A stretch of 64,000 bases of DNA from Psychrobacter sp. UBA3480 (GCF_002377945.1 NZ_DFQV01000003.1:9886-73885), one strand, 5' to 3'. Numbered from the stretch's first letter, positions 27,519 to 37,447 are shown. Numbers and translations are program-made. The notes: a model not told the origin generated them from the letters alone.

Positions 27519-28475
27519 ATGCAAATTTATCTTGCCAATCCCCGTGGATTTTGTGCTGGTGTGGACCGTGCAATTGCGATTGTTAATGAAGCATTGACAC
27601 GTTTCGAGCCGCCTATTTATGTCCGTCATGAAGTTGTGCATAATAAGTTTGTGGTGTCAGACTTGGCCAATCGTGGTGCGGTATTTGTTGAAGAGCTTCA
27701 CGAAGTGCCAGACGGCTCCATCGTTATTTTCTCCGCTCATGGGGTCTCCAAAGCAGTCGAAGATGAGGCTGAGCGTCGTGATTTGACAGTGTTCGATGCG
27801 ACATGCCCGTTGGTAACTAAAGTACATATCGAAGTGGCAAAGTTTGCGCAAGATGGGATGGATGCAGTGTTAATAGGACATGCAGGACACCCAGAAGTCG
27901 AAGGTACGATGGGCCGCTTTAATCGTCGCCATGGTGGGCATATTCATCTGGTCGAAGATGAAGGTGATGTGGCCGCATTGACTGTACAAGATGCTGAACG
28001 CTTGGCATTTGTGACTCAGACAACTTTGTCGATGGATGATACTGCGCGCGTTATCGATGCGCTACGTGAAAAATTTCCTAGTATCCAAGGCCCTCGCAAA
28101 GACGACATTTGCTATGCTACTCAAAACCGCCAAGATGCGGTAAAAGATTTGGCCAGTCGCTGTGAAGTCGTACTAGTGGTCGGTTCACCAAACTCATCAA
28201 ACTCTAATCGCCTGCGTGAGCTGGCTGAGCGTATGAATTGCCGAGCGTATTTAATCGATAATGCCAGTGAGATGGACAAGCGTTGGTTAGATGGTGTGCA
28301 GAGTATAGGCGTGACCGCTGGTGCATCCGCGCCCGAAGTGTTGATCCAAGAAGTATTGCAACAGCTGCAAGACTGGGGTGGTGATCTGCCTAGTGAGCTA
28401 TCTGGTATTGAAGAAAATGTGACGTTTAGTCTGCCGAAAGCGTTGCGGATACCTGTTACTCAGGTTGGTAAGTAA
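27519..28475 (+). CDS. ispH: 4-hydroxy-3-methylbut-2-enyl diphosphate reductase
   Basis: IspH (LytB) is the last enzyme of the MEP isoprenoid pathway and makes IPP and DMAPP with a [4Fe-4S] cluster. The three cluster cysteines are in the expected contexts: [14 protein letters not shown] (Cys12), [11 protein letters not shown] (about 96) and [12 protein letters not shown] (about 198). The [10 protein letters not shown] substrate loop is also present. The Met at 27519 is preferred over 27504: it gives the usual [10 protein letters not shown] start, 318 residues and a better-spaced AGG. It supplies precursor for UbiA and UppP substrates made by genes elsewhere in the window. Confidence 0.97.
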   Translation: MQIYLANPRGFCAGVDRAIAIVNEALTRFEPPIYVRHEVVHNKFVVSDLANRGAVFVEELHEVPDGSIVIFSAHGVSKAVEDEAERRDLTVFDATCPLVTKVHIEVAKFAQDGMDAVLIGHAGHPEVEGTMGRFNRRHGGHIHLVEDEGDVAALTVQDAERLAFVTQTTLSMDDTARVIDALREKFPSIQGPRKDDICYATQNRQDAVKDLASRCEVVLVVGSPNSSNSNRLRELAERMNCRAYLIDNASEMDKRWLDGVQSIGVTAGASAPEVLIQEVLQQLQDWGGDLPSELSGIEENVTFSLPKALRIPVTQVGK

Positions 28476-28528
28476 CTAATATTCGTGTTTGTATTTGTAT
28501 GAACCATCATTGATATGGATAAGGTCGC

Positions 28529-28777
28529 ATGAAAGAACCAAAAGCCAGATTTGTATTGGCAGAGGCCACGCTCGCTGAAGTCAACAAGCAACTAAAGCTC
28601 AATATGCTAGTGATGGTAGCAGTGGTTTTCGTATTGTTTATGAATATTATGAAGTTTATGGCAGATAAAAGCTTTTTCTACGCAATGCTCGCAGTAGTCA
28701 TGATCTGTTTGTTATTTTTCATACAAAAAGCTCGCCGGATTCTCACGCTCAGAAAACAAGAGCTTATCCATAAATAA
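28529..28777 (+). CDS. Small membrane protein
   Basis: An 82-residue protein with two hydrophobic segments (about 25-44 and 48-66), a charged N-terminus and a basic C-terminus (QKARRILTLRKQ). The start is preceded by AAGG. It lies 53 bases after ispH and 54 bases before the thioesterase-like gene, all on the plus strand, so the three may form an operon. I do not recognise a family. Confidence 0.6.
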   Translation: MKEPKARFVLAEATLAEVNKQLKLNMLVMVAVVFVLFMNIMKFMADKSFFYAMLAVVMICLLFFIQKARRILTLRKQELIHK

Positions 28778-28831
28778 AAAGTACAAGCCTAAATAAAAAA
28801 TACAGATGAAAGTACCAAATATAGGATAGCT

Positions 28832-29647
28832 ATGACTGCTTATTACAAATTTGTTAAACGAGAATTGCAAGAAGACGGTGTTAGTGTGGCGCATTATCAG
28901 CCAACCAAGCATGCTCAAGGTGCTTGGAATGAGCATGAGCAGCACATGGCGCCAGCAACAGGCCTATTAACAGCCGAGATTAACAGCTTCGCGCCACAAC
29001 CTAATACCCGTATCGCACGTGTGAGCCTCGATATCTTGGGGCTAATACCGCTTGACGATTTTACTATCACTACTCGCTGTATCCGACCGGGTAAGACTAT
29101 TGAGCTGGTCGAAGCGGTCATGAGTAGCCGTGGCCGCGATGCTATCATTGCAAGAGCGTGGCGACTGATTACTCAAGATACCAGCGAGATTGCCGGACTT
29201 GAAGATCAACCAGCAGAATACAAACCTGAAGGACTACCAGTTTGGGAAGGTATGAAAGGCTGGCCGGGTGGTTTTATTGAGAGCGTACGTCTAGTAGCGA
29301 CAGAAGACCGTCGTTCTGGTCGCGGTATGGTATGGATTACCAATGATCTCGACATGGTAGAAGGCGAGCCGACTGATGATTTGGTGCATCTGTTAGGTAT
29401 GGTCGATACTGCCAATGGTGTTGTACCAAGATTGGGTCTTGGTTTATCTAAGTTAGAATGGATGTTTCCCAATACTGATTTGCAAATCCATATGCATCGC
29501 TCGCCAAAAGGTCGCTGGCTGGGTATCGAGGCTGTACAACAATATGGTGATGATGGTATCGGGTTGACCAGTGCGGTATTGCACGATGTGTCTGGGCCTT
29601 TTGGTCGTAGTGAGCAAATCCTTACTATTCGCCCTATGCCACGTTAA
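28832..29647 (+). CDS. Thioesterase-like superfamily protein
   Basis: A 271-residue protein with the double hot-dog layout of acyl-CoA thioesterases. The first hot-dog (about 35-125) contains GLLTAEINSFAPQ, RVSLDILGLIPLDDFTITTR and IELVEAVMSSRGRDAIIARA. The second (about 160-268) contains LGMVDTANGVVPR, LQIHMHRSPKGRWLGIEA and SAVLHDVSGPFGRSEQILTI. The ending DVSGPFGRSEQ is typical of the thioesterase-like family. The substrate is unknown. It may be co-transcribed with ispH and the small membrane protein. Confidence 0.78.
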   Translation: MTAYYKFVKRELQEDGVSVAHYQPTKHAQGAWNEHEQHMAPATGLLTAEINSFAPQPNTRIARVSLDILGLIPLDDFTITTRCIRPGKTIELVEAVMSSRGRDAIIARAWRLITQDTSEIAGLEDQPAEYKPEGLPVWEGMKGWPGGFIESVRLVATEDRRSGRGMVWITNDLDMVEGEPTDDLVHLLGMVDTANGVVPRLGLGLSKLEWMFPNTDLQIHMHRSPKGRWLGIEAVQQYGDDGIGLTSAVLHDVSGPFGRSEQILTIRPMPR

Positions 29648-29796
29648 AAGGCTAAGAGTCAGTCAGGCTATAGTTTTGAAAAATGAAACTATACGTTGTA
29701 ATCAATTAATTATACAAATAATAGAGAAATGGTTTTAATAGTAGCTAACAAGACAATATTACTAACAAGCTGATGTTAATCGACATAGAGGTTACT

Positions 29797-29871
29797 ATGA
29801 AAACCCGTACTCAATTTTCAAAAAAGCTGACGACTCTCTGGGATATATTGATAGAAGCATATTCAGAATAG
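29797..29871 (+). CDS. Possible small ORF of 24 codons with its own terminator
   Basis: ATG at 29797 preceded by AGAGG opens a 24-codon ORF (MKTRTQFSKKLTTLWDILI then EAYSE). It is amphipathic and basic at the N-terminus. A plus-strand terminator lies 98 bases downstream (29969-30002), before the htpG promoter, so this stretch would be a separate short transcript. It could be a small protein or a small RNA with a chance ORF. The coding call is weak. Confidence 0.3.
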   Translation: MKTRTQFSKKLTTLWDILIEAYSE

Positions 29872-29968
29872 TTGCTGTTGTTTGCGCGTTGATTGTTATA
29901 TCAGAAAATAACTGAGCAATTAAATGACGAAGCAAGTAAAAACCAAGCAAACAAATAACTGATACCAG

Positions 29969-30002
29969 AACACCGCCTTGGTAAACAAGCGCGGTGTTTT
30001 TT
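29969..30002 (+). terminator. Terminator upstream of htpG
   Basis: AACACCGC / GCGGTGTT with an inner CTTG / CAAG extension across one bulged C, then a T run. It ends a short transcript in the thioesterase-htpG gap (or the thioesterase mRNA itself). Confidence 0.85.
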
Positions 30003-30021
30003 ATGGAATAAAACTTTTGAG

Positions 30022-30048
30022 CTTGAATTTTTTCTCAATGCCCCTATT
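30022..30048 (+). promoter_or_regulatory. Sigma-32 heat-shock promoter of htpG
   Basis: CTTGAA (30022-30027), a 13-base spacer and CCCCTATT (30041-30048), very close to the sigma-32 consensus CTTGAA-N13-15-CCCCATNT. It lies about 117 bases upstream of the htpG start, a classic heat-shock gene. Confidence 0.8.
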
Positions 30049-30164
30049 AGTATAGACAGTTTAACGGTATTGCATACGGCAAGTTCTCTAACATTATGAG
30101 AACGGCTTTAGTGAGTATATCGTTATCTGATAATAGGTCTTTCATAGAATTTAAAGGAGTTTTT

Positions 30165-32138
30165 ATGAGTGAAGCAACTCAAGCTGAAGGTCTGAATCCA
30201 GAATTAAAAAAACATACGTTTGAAGCGGAAGTGGCGCAGTTACTGCATTTGGTAACGCATTCACTATATTCTAACGCTGATATTTTTGTCCGCGAATTGG
30301 TATCTAATGCGTCGGATGCTTGTGATAAGTTGCGCTTTGAAGGCACAAATGATGATAGCCTCTATGAAGATGATGGCGAATTAAAAATCCGCATCGCCGT
30401 CGATGAAGCCGCCAAAACTATTACCTTTACCGACAATGGTATTGGTATGAACGAAGCCGATGCCATCGAAAACTTAGGTACGATTGCTAAATCAGGCACT
30501 AAAGCATTTTTAGACAAATTGTCTGAATCACAGAAACAAGACGGTCAATTGATTGGTCAGTTCGGTGTTGGTTTTTACTCAGGTTTTATTGTGGCTGATA
30601 CCATCAGTGTCGAATCACGCAAAGCGGGCGAGCCTGCTGATAAAGGCGTGCGCTGGGTATCAGATGGTACTGGTAGCTTTACTGTTGAGCCTATTACCAA
30701 AGACACGCGCGGTACGGCGATTACTTTGCATCTAAAAGAAGAATATAGCGAGGGTGAAGATAACTACTTGGATCGCAGCAAAATCAAGCGCTTGGTTAAT
30801 AAATACTCTGACCATATCAGTTTGCCGATTCAAATGCGTAAAGAGATCTGGCAAGAAGATGTAAAAGAAGACGAAAATGACAGCTCTGATGATCAGGCAC
30901 CTGCTGGTGGCCAGATGGTACTCACTGATGAGTGGGAAACAATTAACAAAGCCAGTGCACTATGGACTCGCTCAAGCTCTGAAATTGAAGATGATGAGTA
31001 TGTCGATTTTTATAAGAATATCTCTTATGACATGGATGCGCCGCTTACTTGGACGCACAACCGTGTAGAGGGTCGCGTACAGTATACGCAGCTATTATAT
31101 ATCCCTAAAAAAGCGCCAGTTGATCTATACACTCGTGAGCAGCAGCATGGTCTAAAGCTATATGTGAAGCGTGTCTTTATTATGGACGAAGCTGAGCAAT
31201 TGCTACCGATGTATTTGCGTTTTGTGAAAGGTGTGATCGATTCAGCAGACCTGCCATTGAACGTGAGCCGTGAGCTATTACAAGAGTCACGTGATGTAAA
31301 ATCTATTCGTGATGGTAACGCTCGCCGTATTTTGACCTTACTCGCCAGCCTTGCGAATAGCGAAGACAGTGACAAACAAGAAAAATTTGCCCAGTTCTAT
31401 GCAGAGTTTGGTGATGTTATCAAAGAAGGCCTAGGCGAAGACACAGGCAATCAAGAACGTATTGCTAAGCTATTGCGTTATGCAACTAGCACCCAAGACG
31501 GTCTAGTGACGAGCTTTGAAGACTACAAAGGCCGTATGAAAGATGGCCAAAAAGCCATCTATTACCTCACCGCTGATAACCTAGCCGCTGCAAAAAACAG
31601 CCCGCAACTTGAGCTATTCAAGAAAAAAGGTATCGAAGTTATCTTGATGACCAGCCGTGTCGATGAATGGGCAATGAACTTCTTGACCTCATTCGATGAG
31701 ACACCGCTGCAAAACATCGCCAAGGGCGCAGTAGATTTAGGCGACTTACAAGATGAAGCAGAAAAAGCGGAAGCGGAGAAAGCCCAAGAAACGCTAAAGC
31801 CTGTTGTTGATAAACTAAAGGCTGCATTGGGTGAGCGTGCTAAAGACGTCAAAGTATCGACGCGTTTAGTCGATAGTCCAGCTTGCTTGGTTGTAGGTGA
31901 AGGTGAGCTATCACCACAAATGATTCAGATGCTACAGCAAATGGGTCAGGATGTACCAGCAAGTAAGCCAACGCTAGAAGTAAACCCTGATCATCCACTC
32001 ATCAAGAAGCTTGAGAGCAGTGAGCAATTCGATGATCTGGCACAAGTGATCTTTGATCAAGCATTATTGGCAGATGGCGGTCAGCTAGACGATCCAGCCG
32101 CTTACCTAAAACGCGTCAATGAGCTATTGATGAGATAA
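30165..32138 (+). CDS. htpG: Molecular chaperone HtpG (Hsp90)
   Basis: The bacterial Hsp90, an ATP-dependent dimeric chaperone. The N-terminal GHKL ATPase domain shows [34 protein letters not shown] and [16 protein letters not shown]. The middle domain has [19 protein letters not shown] with the catalytic Arg, and the C-terminal dimer domain ends [10 protein letters not shown]. The ATG at 30165, with AAAGGAG at 30154-30160, gives 657 residues. An upstream in-frame start at 30096 adds 23 unrelated residues. Sigma-32 control is visible upstream. Confidence 0.97.
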   Translation: MSEATQAEGLNPELKKHTFEAEVAQLLHLVTHSLYSNADIFVRELVSNASDACDKLRFEGTNDDSLYEDDGELKIRIAVDEAAKTITFTDNGIGMNEADAIENLGTIAKSGTKAFLDKLSESQKQDGQLIGQFGVGFYSGFIVADTISVESRKAGEPADKGVRWVSDGTGSFTVEPITKDTRGTAITLHLKEEYSEGEDNYLDRSKIKRLVNKYSDHISLPIQMRKEIWQEDVKEDENDSSDDQAPAGGQMVLTDEWETINKASALWTRSSSEIEDDEYVDFYKNISYDMDAPLTWTHNRVEGRVQYTQLLYIPKKAPVDLYTREQQHGLKLYVKRVFIMDEAEQLLPMYLRFVKGVIDSADLPLNVSRELLQESRDVKSIRDGNARRILTLLASLANSEDSDKQEKFAQFYAEFGDVIKEGLGEDTGNQERIAKLLRYATSTQDGLVTSFEDYKGRMKDGQKAIYYLTADNLAAAKNSPQLELFKKKGIEVILMTSRVDEWAMNFLTSFDETPLQNIAKGAVDLGDLQDEAEKAEAEKAQETLKPVVDKLKAALGERAKDVKVSTRLVDSPACLVVGEGELSPQMIQMLQQMGQDVPASKPTLEVNPDHPLIKKLESSEQFDDLAQVIFDQALLADGGQLDDPAAYLKRVNELLMR

Positions 32139-32156
32139 TGTTCAGTAATTAGTAAG

Positions 32157-32190
32157 AAAGGGAGGCTTTATATAAAAGGCCTCCTTTTTT
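32157..32190 (+). terminator. Terminator of htpG
   Basis: GGAGGC / GCCTCC (32161-32166 with 32179-32184), with flanking A and T runs, 19 bases past the htpG stop codon. Confidence 0.87.
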
Positions 32191-32404
32191 ATTTGAATTT
32201 TTGGTTAAATTTGAGTGAATTTTACAAATCAGCCTTATCCTCTTAACCGACAATCCGTTACAATCGCGATAGATTAGCGAGCTAAAATATTAGGCAGTGC
32301 TAGTCATCTTCTATAATCACTCCATCGTGAATTCAATATAAATCGATGTCTGCATGCTGTACAAAAAATCGTCAACTGATTGCACCGCGCGGCTGTTACA
32401 TTAA

Positions 32405-32416
32405 GATAATTATCAT
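32405..32416 (+). promoter_or_regulatory. Possible Fur-like site
   Basis: GATAATTATCAT contains the perfect palindrome GATAATTATC, made of the NATWAT-type hexamers found in Fur boxes. It lies 43 bases upstream of the C13 peptidase start. Only about two hexamers match, so the assignment is weak. Confidence 0.25.
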
Positions 32417-32458
32417 TGAGTCATTTTATTTTTCTCGACTGGCTAGAGGTCTAAGTCT

Positions 32459-33940
32459 TTGTCACTTACGTCGTTAAAAACCGTCTCGCTTCAGCGTTTT
32501 TCGCTCAATTTCGCTGCCAATATTATTGCAACCTTGTGGATGCTGGTGGGCTCAACACGGGCTTTTTCTTGGGTTAAACCCACTTTTGTACAGTTTGCCG
32601 TATTTGCGCTATTGGCGCTTGGTAGTAATGTCTTATTTTCATGGTTAGCTGCTGAAAGTGGCAGCATATTCAATGAGCAAGGATTGGTCAGTTATTTGAT
32701 CTGGCCGATGATTATTTTGCTTGGTGGTATCATTTTGGCTCGGCGAGCGAGCAACCAAGCATTGGTATTTGTACCAGTAGTATTATGGTTGGTCGCTGAT
32801 ACATTATCAGCCCTATTGCAGAGCTTGGTGCAGTTTTTTGGTAGCTATGGTTGGTTGCCAAATTGGAGTTATTCGTTCTTACCAGTACTGTTTTTAGTAT
32901 TGTTCTTATGGCAAACGCTAGCGTTACTTTGGATTTTCTCCCGTCGTCTGCGTATACCATGGTGGGAGCGAATCATTGTATTGGTTGGCGCGGTGGCGTT
33001 GCTGACCATCTGGCAGCGTAATGTCGCTGATCAGCCAATCTTTAAGCAAATACCTGTAGAGCCTGTACTAGAAGAGGCGGCATTGTATCAGCAGCCACGT
33101 CTGTTACAGCAAGCATTGGATAGTATAGACCCGAGTATCGATGGCAAAACCGACTGGTACTTTATGGGAGTCGCAGGATTCTCTGATCAAAACGTCTTTC
33201 GTTCCGAGATTAACAAGGTACGCGAGTTGTTTGATGTGCGCTTTGGTACTAGCGGGCATTCACTATCGCTGATCAATAATACTTATAGCTGGCTCGATGA
33301 ACCAATTGCTACTAAGACCAGCATTTTGCGCGGCCTAAAGAAAATTGGTCAGCAGATGAACCCTGATGAAGACGTGTTGTTCCTGACGTTGTCTTCACAT
33401 GGTAATCAGGATATCGTCCAGTTGGCAAATCCACCGCTTGCGATGGACAATTTAGATGCCACCTGGTTGCGTGACGCGCTAGACGCATCTGGTATCCGCT
33501 GGCGTGTGATTGTGGTGTCTGCTTGCTACTCAGGTTCGTTTATTGACGAATTGGCATCGCCAACCACGGTAGTGATTACTGCATCAGCTGCTGACAAAGC
33601 ATCGTTTGGCTGCACGAATACAGCTGAGATGACCTATTTTGGCCAAGCGTTTTTTGCTGAAAGTCTACGAGGGAATACCAGTTTTGAGTCGGCTTTTAAA
33701 GATGCCAGTATACGGGTCAATGAGCGTGAGAGCGCCATGGGCTTTGAGCCATCAGAGCCGCAAATGGTTATTGGTAGCTTAATGGAGACAGCATTGCCTG
33801 CGTTTGAGCAAGTATTGTTTGATAAGGCACGCCCATCCGTTGCTAGTATTACAAATAATGCTACTTCTACAACGGTTAATACTCTACCTGAAAGCGCTAC
33901 TAATCTGTCGGTAGACGAAGTAGAGATAGCTGCTGAATAG
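32459..33940 (+). CDS. Membrane-anchored C13 family (legumain-like) cysteine peptidase
   Basis: A 493-residue protein. The first 185 residues hold five to six membrane segments. The C-terminal domain (about 228-445) has the C13/caspase-like fold signatures: a strand then TLSSHGNQD with the catalytic His314, and VIVVSACYSGSF with the catalytic Cys356. C13 peptidases cleave after Asn or Asp, and GPI-transamidase belongs to the same clan. In bacteria the role is unknown. The start is TTG at 32459, with AGAGG upstream. It ends near the FghA gene without a terminator. Confidence 0.85.
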   Translation: MSLTSLKTVSLQRFSLNFAANIIATLWMLVGSTRAFSWVKPTFVQFAVFALLALGSNVLFSWLAAESGSIFNEQGLVSYLIWPMIILLGGIILARRASNQALVFVPVVLWLVADTLSALLQSLVQFFGSYGWLPNWSYSFLPVLFLVLFLWQTLALLWIFSRRLRIPWWERIIVLVGAVALLTIWQRNVADQPIFKQIPVEPVLEEAALYQQPRLLQQALDSIDPSIDGKTDWYFMGVAGFSDQNVFRSEINKVRELFDVRFGTSGHSLSLINNTYSWLDEPIATKTSILRGLKKIGQQMNPDEDVLFLTLSSHGNQDIVQLANPPLAMDNLDATWLRDALDASGIRWRVIVVSACYSGSFIDELASPTTVVITASAADKASFGCTNTAEMTYFGQAFFAESLRGNTSFESAFKDASIRVNERESAMGFEPSEPQMVIGSLMETALPAFEQVLFDKARPSVASITNNATSTTVNTLPESATNLSVDEVEIAAE

Positions 33941-34060
33941 CTGAATAAATACGAAGTATGATCTAGCATTTTATAAATGCCAATATCAGATTTACTATTA
34001 GATGATGAGTATTTATTAAACATCGTCATTGGTTCTATTTTGAATAAAAGGATATCACTC

Positions 34061-34951
34061 ATGCAAAATTCCTATAGTCACAGTTTATCTACCAATAAAC
34101 AGCTTACCCAAAAGAGTGTGAATCGTTGTTTTAATGGTGAGCAGCATTATTATAGCCACGAGTCGACATCTACCAAAACCTCTATGACGTTTAGTATTTA
34201 TCTACCTGATGAAGCCTTGGCTGGGCGACGTTGTCCTGCGATATTGTACCTATCAGGTCTGACGTGTAATGCTGATAATGTCACTCATAAAGCGCATTTT
34301 CAGCAGAAATGCAGCGAGCTTGGTATGATACTTATCGCACCTGATACTTCGCCTAGAAGTAGTGAGGACAGCGATGTACCAAACGACGATCGCTATTTTG
34401 TCGGTCAAGGTGCAAGCTATTATGTTGACGCGACCCAAGCGCCTTGGTCAGACAATTTTAATATGCAAAGCTATATTGTCGATGAGTTATATGACTTACT
34501 ACGTTCAGAGTTTCCTATTCACAGCATCGGTGTCACAGGACACTCAATGGGTGGTCATGGCGCGTTATTGCTAGGGTTTAAGTTCCCAAGTAAGTTTGTC
34601 AGCGTATCGGCTTTATCGCCAGTATGTGCGGCGAGTGAGTCTGCATGGGGGCAAGCTGCCTACACAGAGTATTTCGGTGATGATAAGTCTCTATGGGCAC
34701 AAGCGGACGCCTCACAGATGATTGAAAAGGTTGGTCAGCAGTATTCGAGCATTTTGGTTGATCAAGGCGCGGCTGATAACTTCTTAGCAGAAGGTCAGCT
34801 ACAGACTTCTAAACTACAAGACGCTTGTGCAAAAGCCGAACAGCCCTTAACATTACGCTATCAAGCGGGGCATGATCACAGCTATTATTTTATCCAAACA
34901 GTGATTAATGATCATATCGAACATCATTGGCATATGGCTCAAATGAGCTAA
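34061..34951 (+). CDS. fghA: S-formylglutathione hydrolase
   Basis: FghA hydrolyses S-formylglutathione to formate and glutathione, the second step of glutathione-dependent formaldehyde detoxification. The 296-residue esterase-D fold protein has the family start with QKSVNRCFNGEQHYYSHES, an oxyanion region YLSGLTCNADN, the nucleophile in GVTGHSMGGHGA (Ser162), Asp in VDQGAADNFL and His in AGHDHSYYF. The Met at 34061 has AAGGA upstream and gives the usual length; a 33977 start adds 28 atypical residues. The partner dehydrogenase frmA/adhC is not in the window. Confidence 0.95.
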   Translation: MQNSYSHSLSTNKQLTQKSVNRCFNGEQHYYSHESTSTKTSMTFSIYLPDEALAGRRCPAILYLSGLTCNADNVTHKAHFQQKCSELGMILIAPDTSPRSSEDSDVPNDDRYFVGQGASYYVDATQAPWSDNFNMQSYIVDELYDLLRSEFPIHSIGVTGHSMGGHGALLLGFKFPSKFVSVSALSPVCAASESAWGQAAYTEYFGDDKSLWAQADASQMIEKVGQQYSSILVDQGAADNFLAEGQLQTSKLQDACAKAEQPLTLRYQAGHDHSYYFIQTVINDHIEHHWHMAQMS

Positions 34952-35015
34952 GATGTCTTTTAGATGACCGTGATACATTTTTCGCTATTCCATTCATGCT
35001 CAGAAGGTGATTTTT

Positions 35016-35462
35016 ATGGCAAGTTATCAAGATTTGACAGCTTCTAATTCAAAGAATAAGTCAGCAGATACGAGCTCTACAAAAGCGACTATGCAGGCTG
35101 ATATGGATGTTGCTCTACAAAATAAACAACGTAACATTGATTATAATGATGAAGTGTCTCAAGTTAAGTCAGACGAGCTGATTGCAAAAACCGTCAACGA
35201 CGCTGGCGATAGAGTACTTGATGATGTGCAAATATCTCGCGTGATAGAGATGGCATGGGAAGATAGAACGCCATTTGGGGCTATAGAGCATAGCTATGGT
35301 CTCGATGAGACTGGGGTTATCAAACTCATGCGCCAAGAGCTAAAGCCGTCATCTTTTCGCTTATGGCGTCAGAGAGTGAGCAATCGCGCCACCAAACATG
35401 AGGCAAAGCGCTCTTTCGAAGTTGGCCGTGCTTATTGCAAAACTCAATATAAGCAGCGCTAA
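35016..35462 (+). CDS. TIGR03643 family (DUF2805) protein
   Basis: A 148-residue protein. The C-terminal half has the clear family block ISRVIEMAWEDRTPFGAIEH, then YGLDETGVIKLMRQELK and FRLWRQRVSNRATKHEAKR. This short domain resembles a helix-turn-helix in layout and is of unknown function. The N-terminal 65 residues are polar and probably disordered. The Met at 35016 with AGAAGG upstream was chosen over 35007. It may be cotranscribed with fghA, 64 bases upstream. Confidence 0.8.
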   Translation: MASYQDLTASNSKNKSADTSSTKATMQADMDVALQNKQRNIDYNDEVSQVKSDELIAKTVNDAGDRVLDDVQISRVIEMAWEDRTPFGAIEHSYGLDETGVIKLMRQELKPSSFRLWRQRVSNRATKHEAKRSFEVGRAYCKTQYKQR

Positions 35463-35576
35463 ACCATTAAGTATTTAGCATCAATATATAAAAGGCTCTC
35501 AGCATATGTGAGCCAATTATAATTTCCTTTTTAATTTATTAATATCTTATATAAACATGAATTAGGTAGCTCAATT

Positions 35577-36266
35577 ATGAACAGTCCTGCTAAACCTTAT
35601 CTTATTGCACCGTCGATACTCTCAGCTGATTTCGCGCGGTTGGGCGAAGAAGTGGAGAAGGTACTAGAGTCGGGTGCCGATGTGATTCATTTTGATGTAA
35701 TGGACAATCATTACGTACCCAATTTGACGTTTGGTAGCATGATTTGTAAGGCGTTGCGTGACTATGGTGTTGAAGCGCCAATTGATGTGCATCTGATGGT
35801 TTCACCTGTCGATAGTATGATTGAGCAGTTCTTGGAAGCGGGTGCTAGTATCATTACCTTCCATCCAGAAGCCAGCGCTCATATCGATCGCTCACTTCAA
35901 CTTATCAAAGATGGCGGCGCGGAGTGTGGCTTGGTATTGAACCCAGCGACCCCGCTGCATTATCTTGATTATGTTATGGATAAAGTAGATCAGATTTTAT
36001 TAATGAGTGTGAACCCGGGCTATGGTGGACAGTCGTTTATCGATAGTACTTTAGATAAAGTCCGTCAAGTACGTCAGCGTATTATTACTAGTGGTCGAGA
36101 TATTCGATTGGAAGTTGATGGCGGTATCAAAGCCAGTAATATACGTGCGATTGCTGAAGCGGGCGCTGATATGTTCGTTGCGGGTTCTGCGATTTTTAAT
36201 CAAGAAGATTATAAAGCGGCTATCGATGAGATGCGCGCGGAGTTGTTGTTAGCCAACAACAGCTAG
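35577..36266 (+). CDS. rpe: Ribulose-phosphate 3-epimerase
   Basis: Rpe interconverts ribulose-5-phosphate and xylulose-5-phosphate in the pentose phosphate pathway. It is a TIM barrel of 229 residues with [15 protein letters not shown], the metal-binding [34 protein letters not shown] and the phosphate-binding [10 protein letters not shown] followed by [12 protein letters not shown]. The length is standard. A 13 bp hairpin follows the gene. Confidence 0.97.
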   Translation: MNSPAKPYLIAPSILSADFARLGEEVEKVLESGADVIHFDVMDNHYVPNLTFGSMICKALRDYGVEAPIDVHLMVSPVDSMIEQFLEAGASIITFHPEASAHIDRSLQLIKDGGAECGLVLNPATPLHYLDYVMDKVDQILLMSVNPGYGGQSFIDSTLDKVRQVRQRIITSGRDIRLEVDGGIKASNIRAIAEAGADMFVAGSAIFNQEDYKAAIDEMRAELLLANNS

Positions 36267-36272
36267 CGAGTG

Positions 36273-36305
36273 TTGTATGGTTAATAAACGCTATTAGCCA
36301 TACAA
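36273..36305 (+). other. Hairpin after rpe
   Basis: TTGTATGGTTAAT and ATTAGCCATACAA (36273-36285 with 36293-36305) pair over 13 positions with one G-T pair and a seven-base loop. No proper T run follows, so termination is uncertain. It may protect the rpe mRNA end. Confidence 0.6.
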
Positions 36306-36372
36306 TAATAATATTAGAATGTGCTGTATAACTTATGACTATGTATAACGGTCAGTCACGTAAAGGTGAAAT

Positions 36373-36771
36373 ATGGACACAAACAATTCTACCCGTTCAA
36401 CAGAACCTTCTGAGCAAGCAAGCTCTCATGAAGCGTTGAACCAGCAGGCTAAGCAATCACTTGAAAGTGAAACACCGCAGCGCAGCTTGGTGCCTAGAGG
36501 CATTACCATTGGCTTAGCGATGTTTGCACTGGTACTTAGCTTGGCAGGTTATGGCTTTCGCCTGATGGTGGGTGATGATGTTGAAACCGTGCTGCGTCAT
36601 GCAGCGGTCATTGTGCCTGCATTTATGCTAGGCATTCCGCTGTTTTTTTGGGTAGGCTCTCGCATACTTAATAAAGTTAAAGGCCTGCATATCGAAAGTT
36701 GGAATGCGATTAGTTTGGGTTATTTGACTTCTTGTATATCGATGCTATGGCTGATGGGTACTTACAGTTAA
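36373..36771 (+). CDS. Hypothetical membrane protein
   Basis: A 132-residue protein with a polar N-terminal tail (about 40 residues rich in Ser, Gln and Glu) and three membrane segments (about 42-63, 77-96 and 110-130). AAAGGTGA precedes the start. I do not recognise a family. It lies 143 bases before another small membrane protein of similar size, and the two may act together. Confidence 0.6.
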   Translation: MDTNNSTRSTEPSEQASSHEALNQQAKQSLESETPQRSLVPRGITIGLAMFALVLSLAGYGFRLMVGDDVETVLRHAAVIVPAFMLGIPLFFWVGSRILNKVKGLHIESWNAISLGYLTSCISMLWLMGTYS

Positions 36772-36914
36772 GTTGTTTAGCTGTAAATATAAGGCTTCTT
36801 CGCGTCTGTATCGTTGATTCGTGCTTATATTGTTTATTCACGCCTATATAGTGTCGTAATATTTTATATTTTTAATCATTAAGCCATGTTCTACAAGCAT
36901 GACTGGAATTTTAT

Positions 36915-37226
36915 ATGAGAATCGTACCAGCCAGTATTGCTAAAATTATCTATCCTAAAGACTTACCAAATGGCTTATTTACTAGTTTAATTATCGCTTG
37001 TTTGTTAATGGGATTGGCGTCATTACGTCACGGAACCGACTTACAAGGTTGGCTAAATGTCATTGAGAATTGGCTGCTTATGCTGCTGATATTGCCCACT
37101 GCGACTGCCACCGTTGCACTACCATTTAAGTATCGTGATCCTAGCCTTGAGTTAAAGCTGGTTTATTATCTTGGAATGTTTGTGGCATTCTTATTTACAT
37201 TAGGAAAGTTACGTTATTGGCACTAA
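36915..37226 (+). CDS. Hypothetical small membrane protein
   Basis: A 103-residue protein with three hydrophobic segments (about 20-38, 48-69 and 80-98), separated by short charged loops. No family is recognised. It is transcribed in the same direction as its neighbours. Confidence 0.55.
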   Translation: MRIVPASIAKIIYPKDLPNGLFTSLIIACLLMGLASLRHGTDLQGWLNVIENWLLMLLILPTATATVALPFKYRDPSLELKLVYYLGMFVAFLFTLGKLRYWH

Positions 37227-37447
37227 TATATACAAACGACATGGTATTCAAGTTTGCTTTTATAGCGAAGACTTATGTGACAGCCCTTGAATTCGAGTGT
37301 TAAAGCGTCCATTGTATGAGTAAGACAGATTTACCCGCGTTACTGTAAGACGATAGATTTGCCGAATGAGTTTATTTTTAAGAAATGACTGCTTTGCAAT
37401 GACCAGTTTCTCTACCAGTACTAAACGGGATAATAAGGAACACATTA

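Noticed and set aside
29797-29960. Frameshifted remnant of a longer gene continuing past the 24-codon ORF
   Set aside because: No continuation in the other frames gives a recognisable protein, so there is no reason to assume a frameshift.
35494-35514. Terminator after the TIGR03643 gene
   Set aside because: The GGCTC/GAGCC stem has an internal mismatch and is followed by a poor T stretch, so the signal is too weak to list.
36273-36305. Rho-independent terminator after rpe
   Set aside because: The stem is strong but no T run follows on either strand, so it is listed only as a hairpin.
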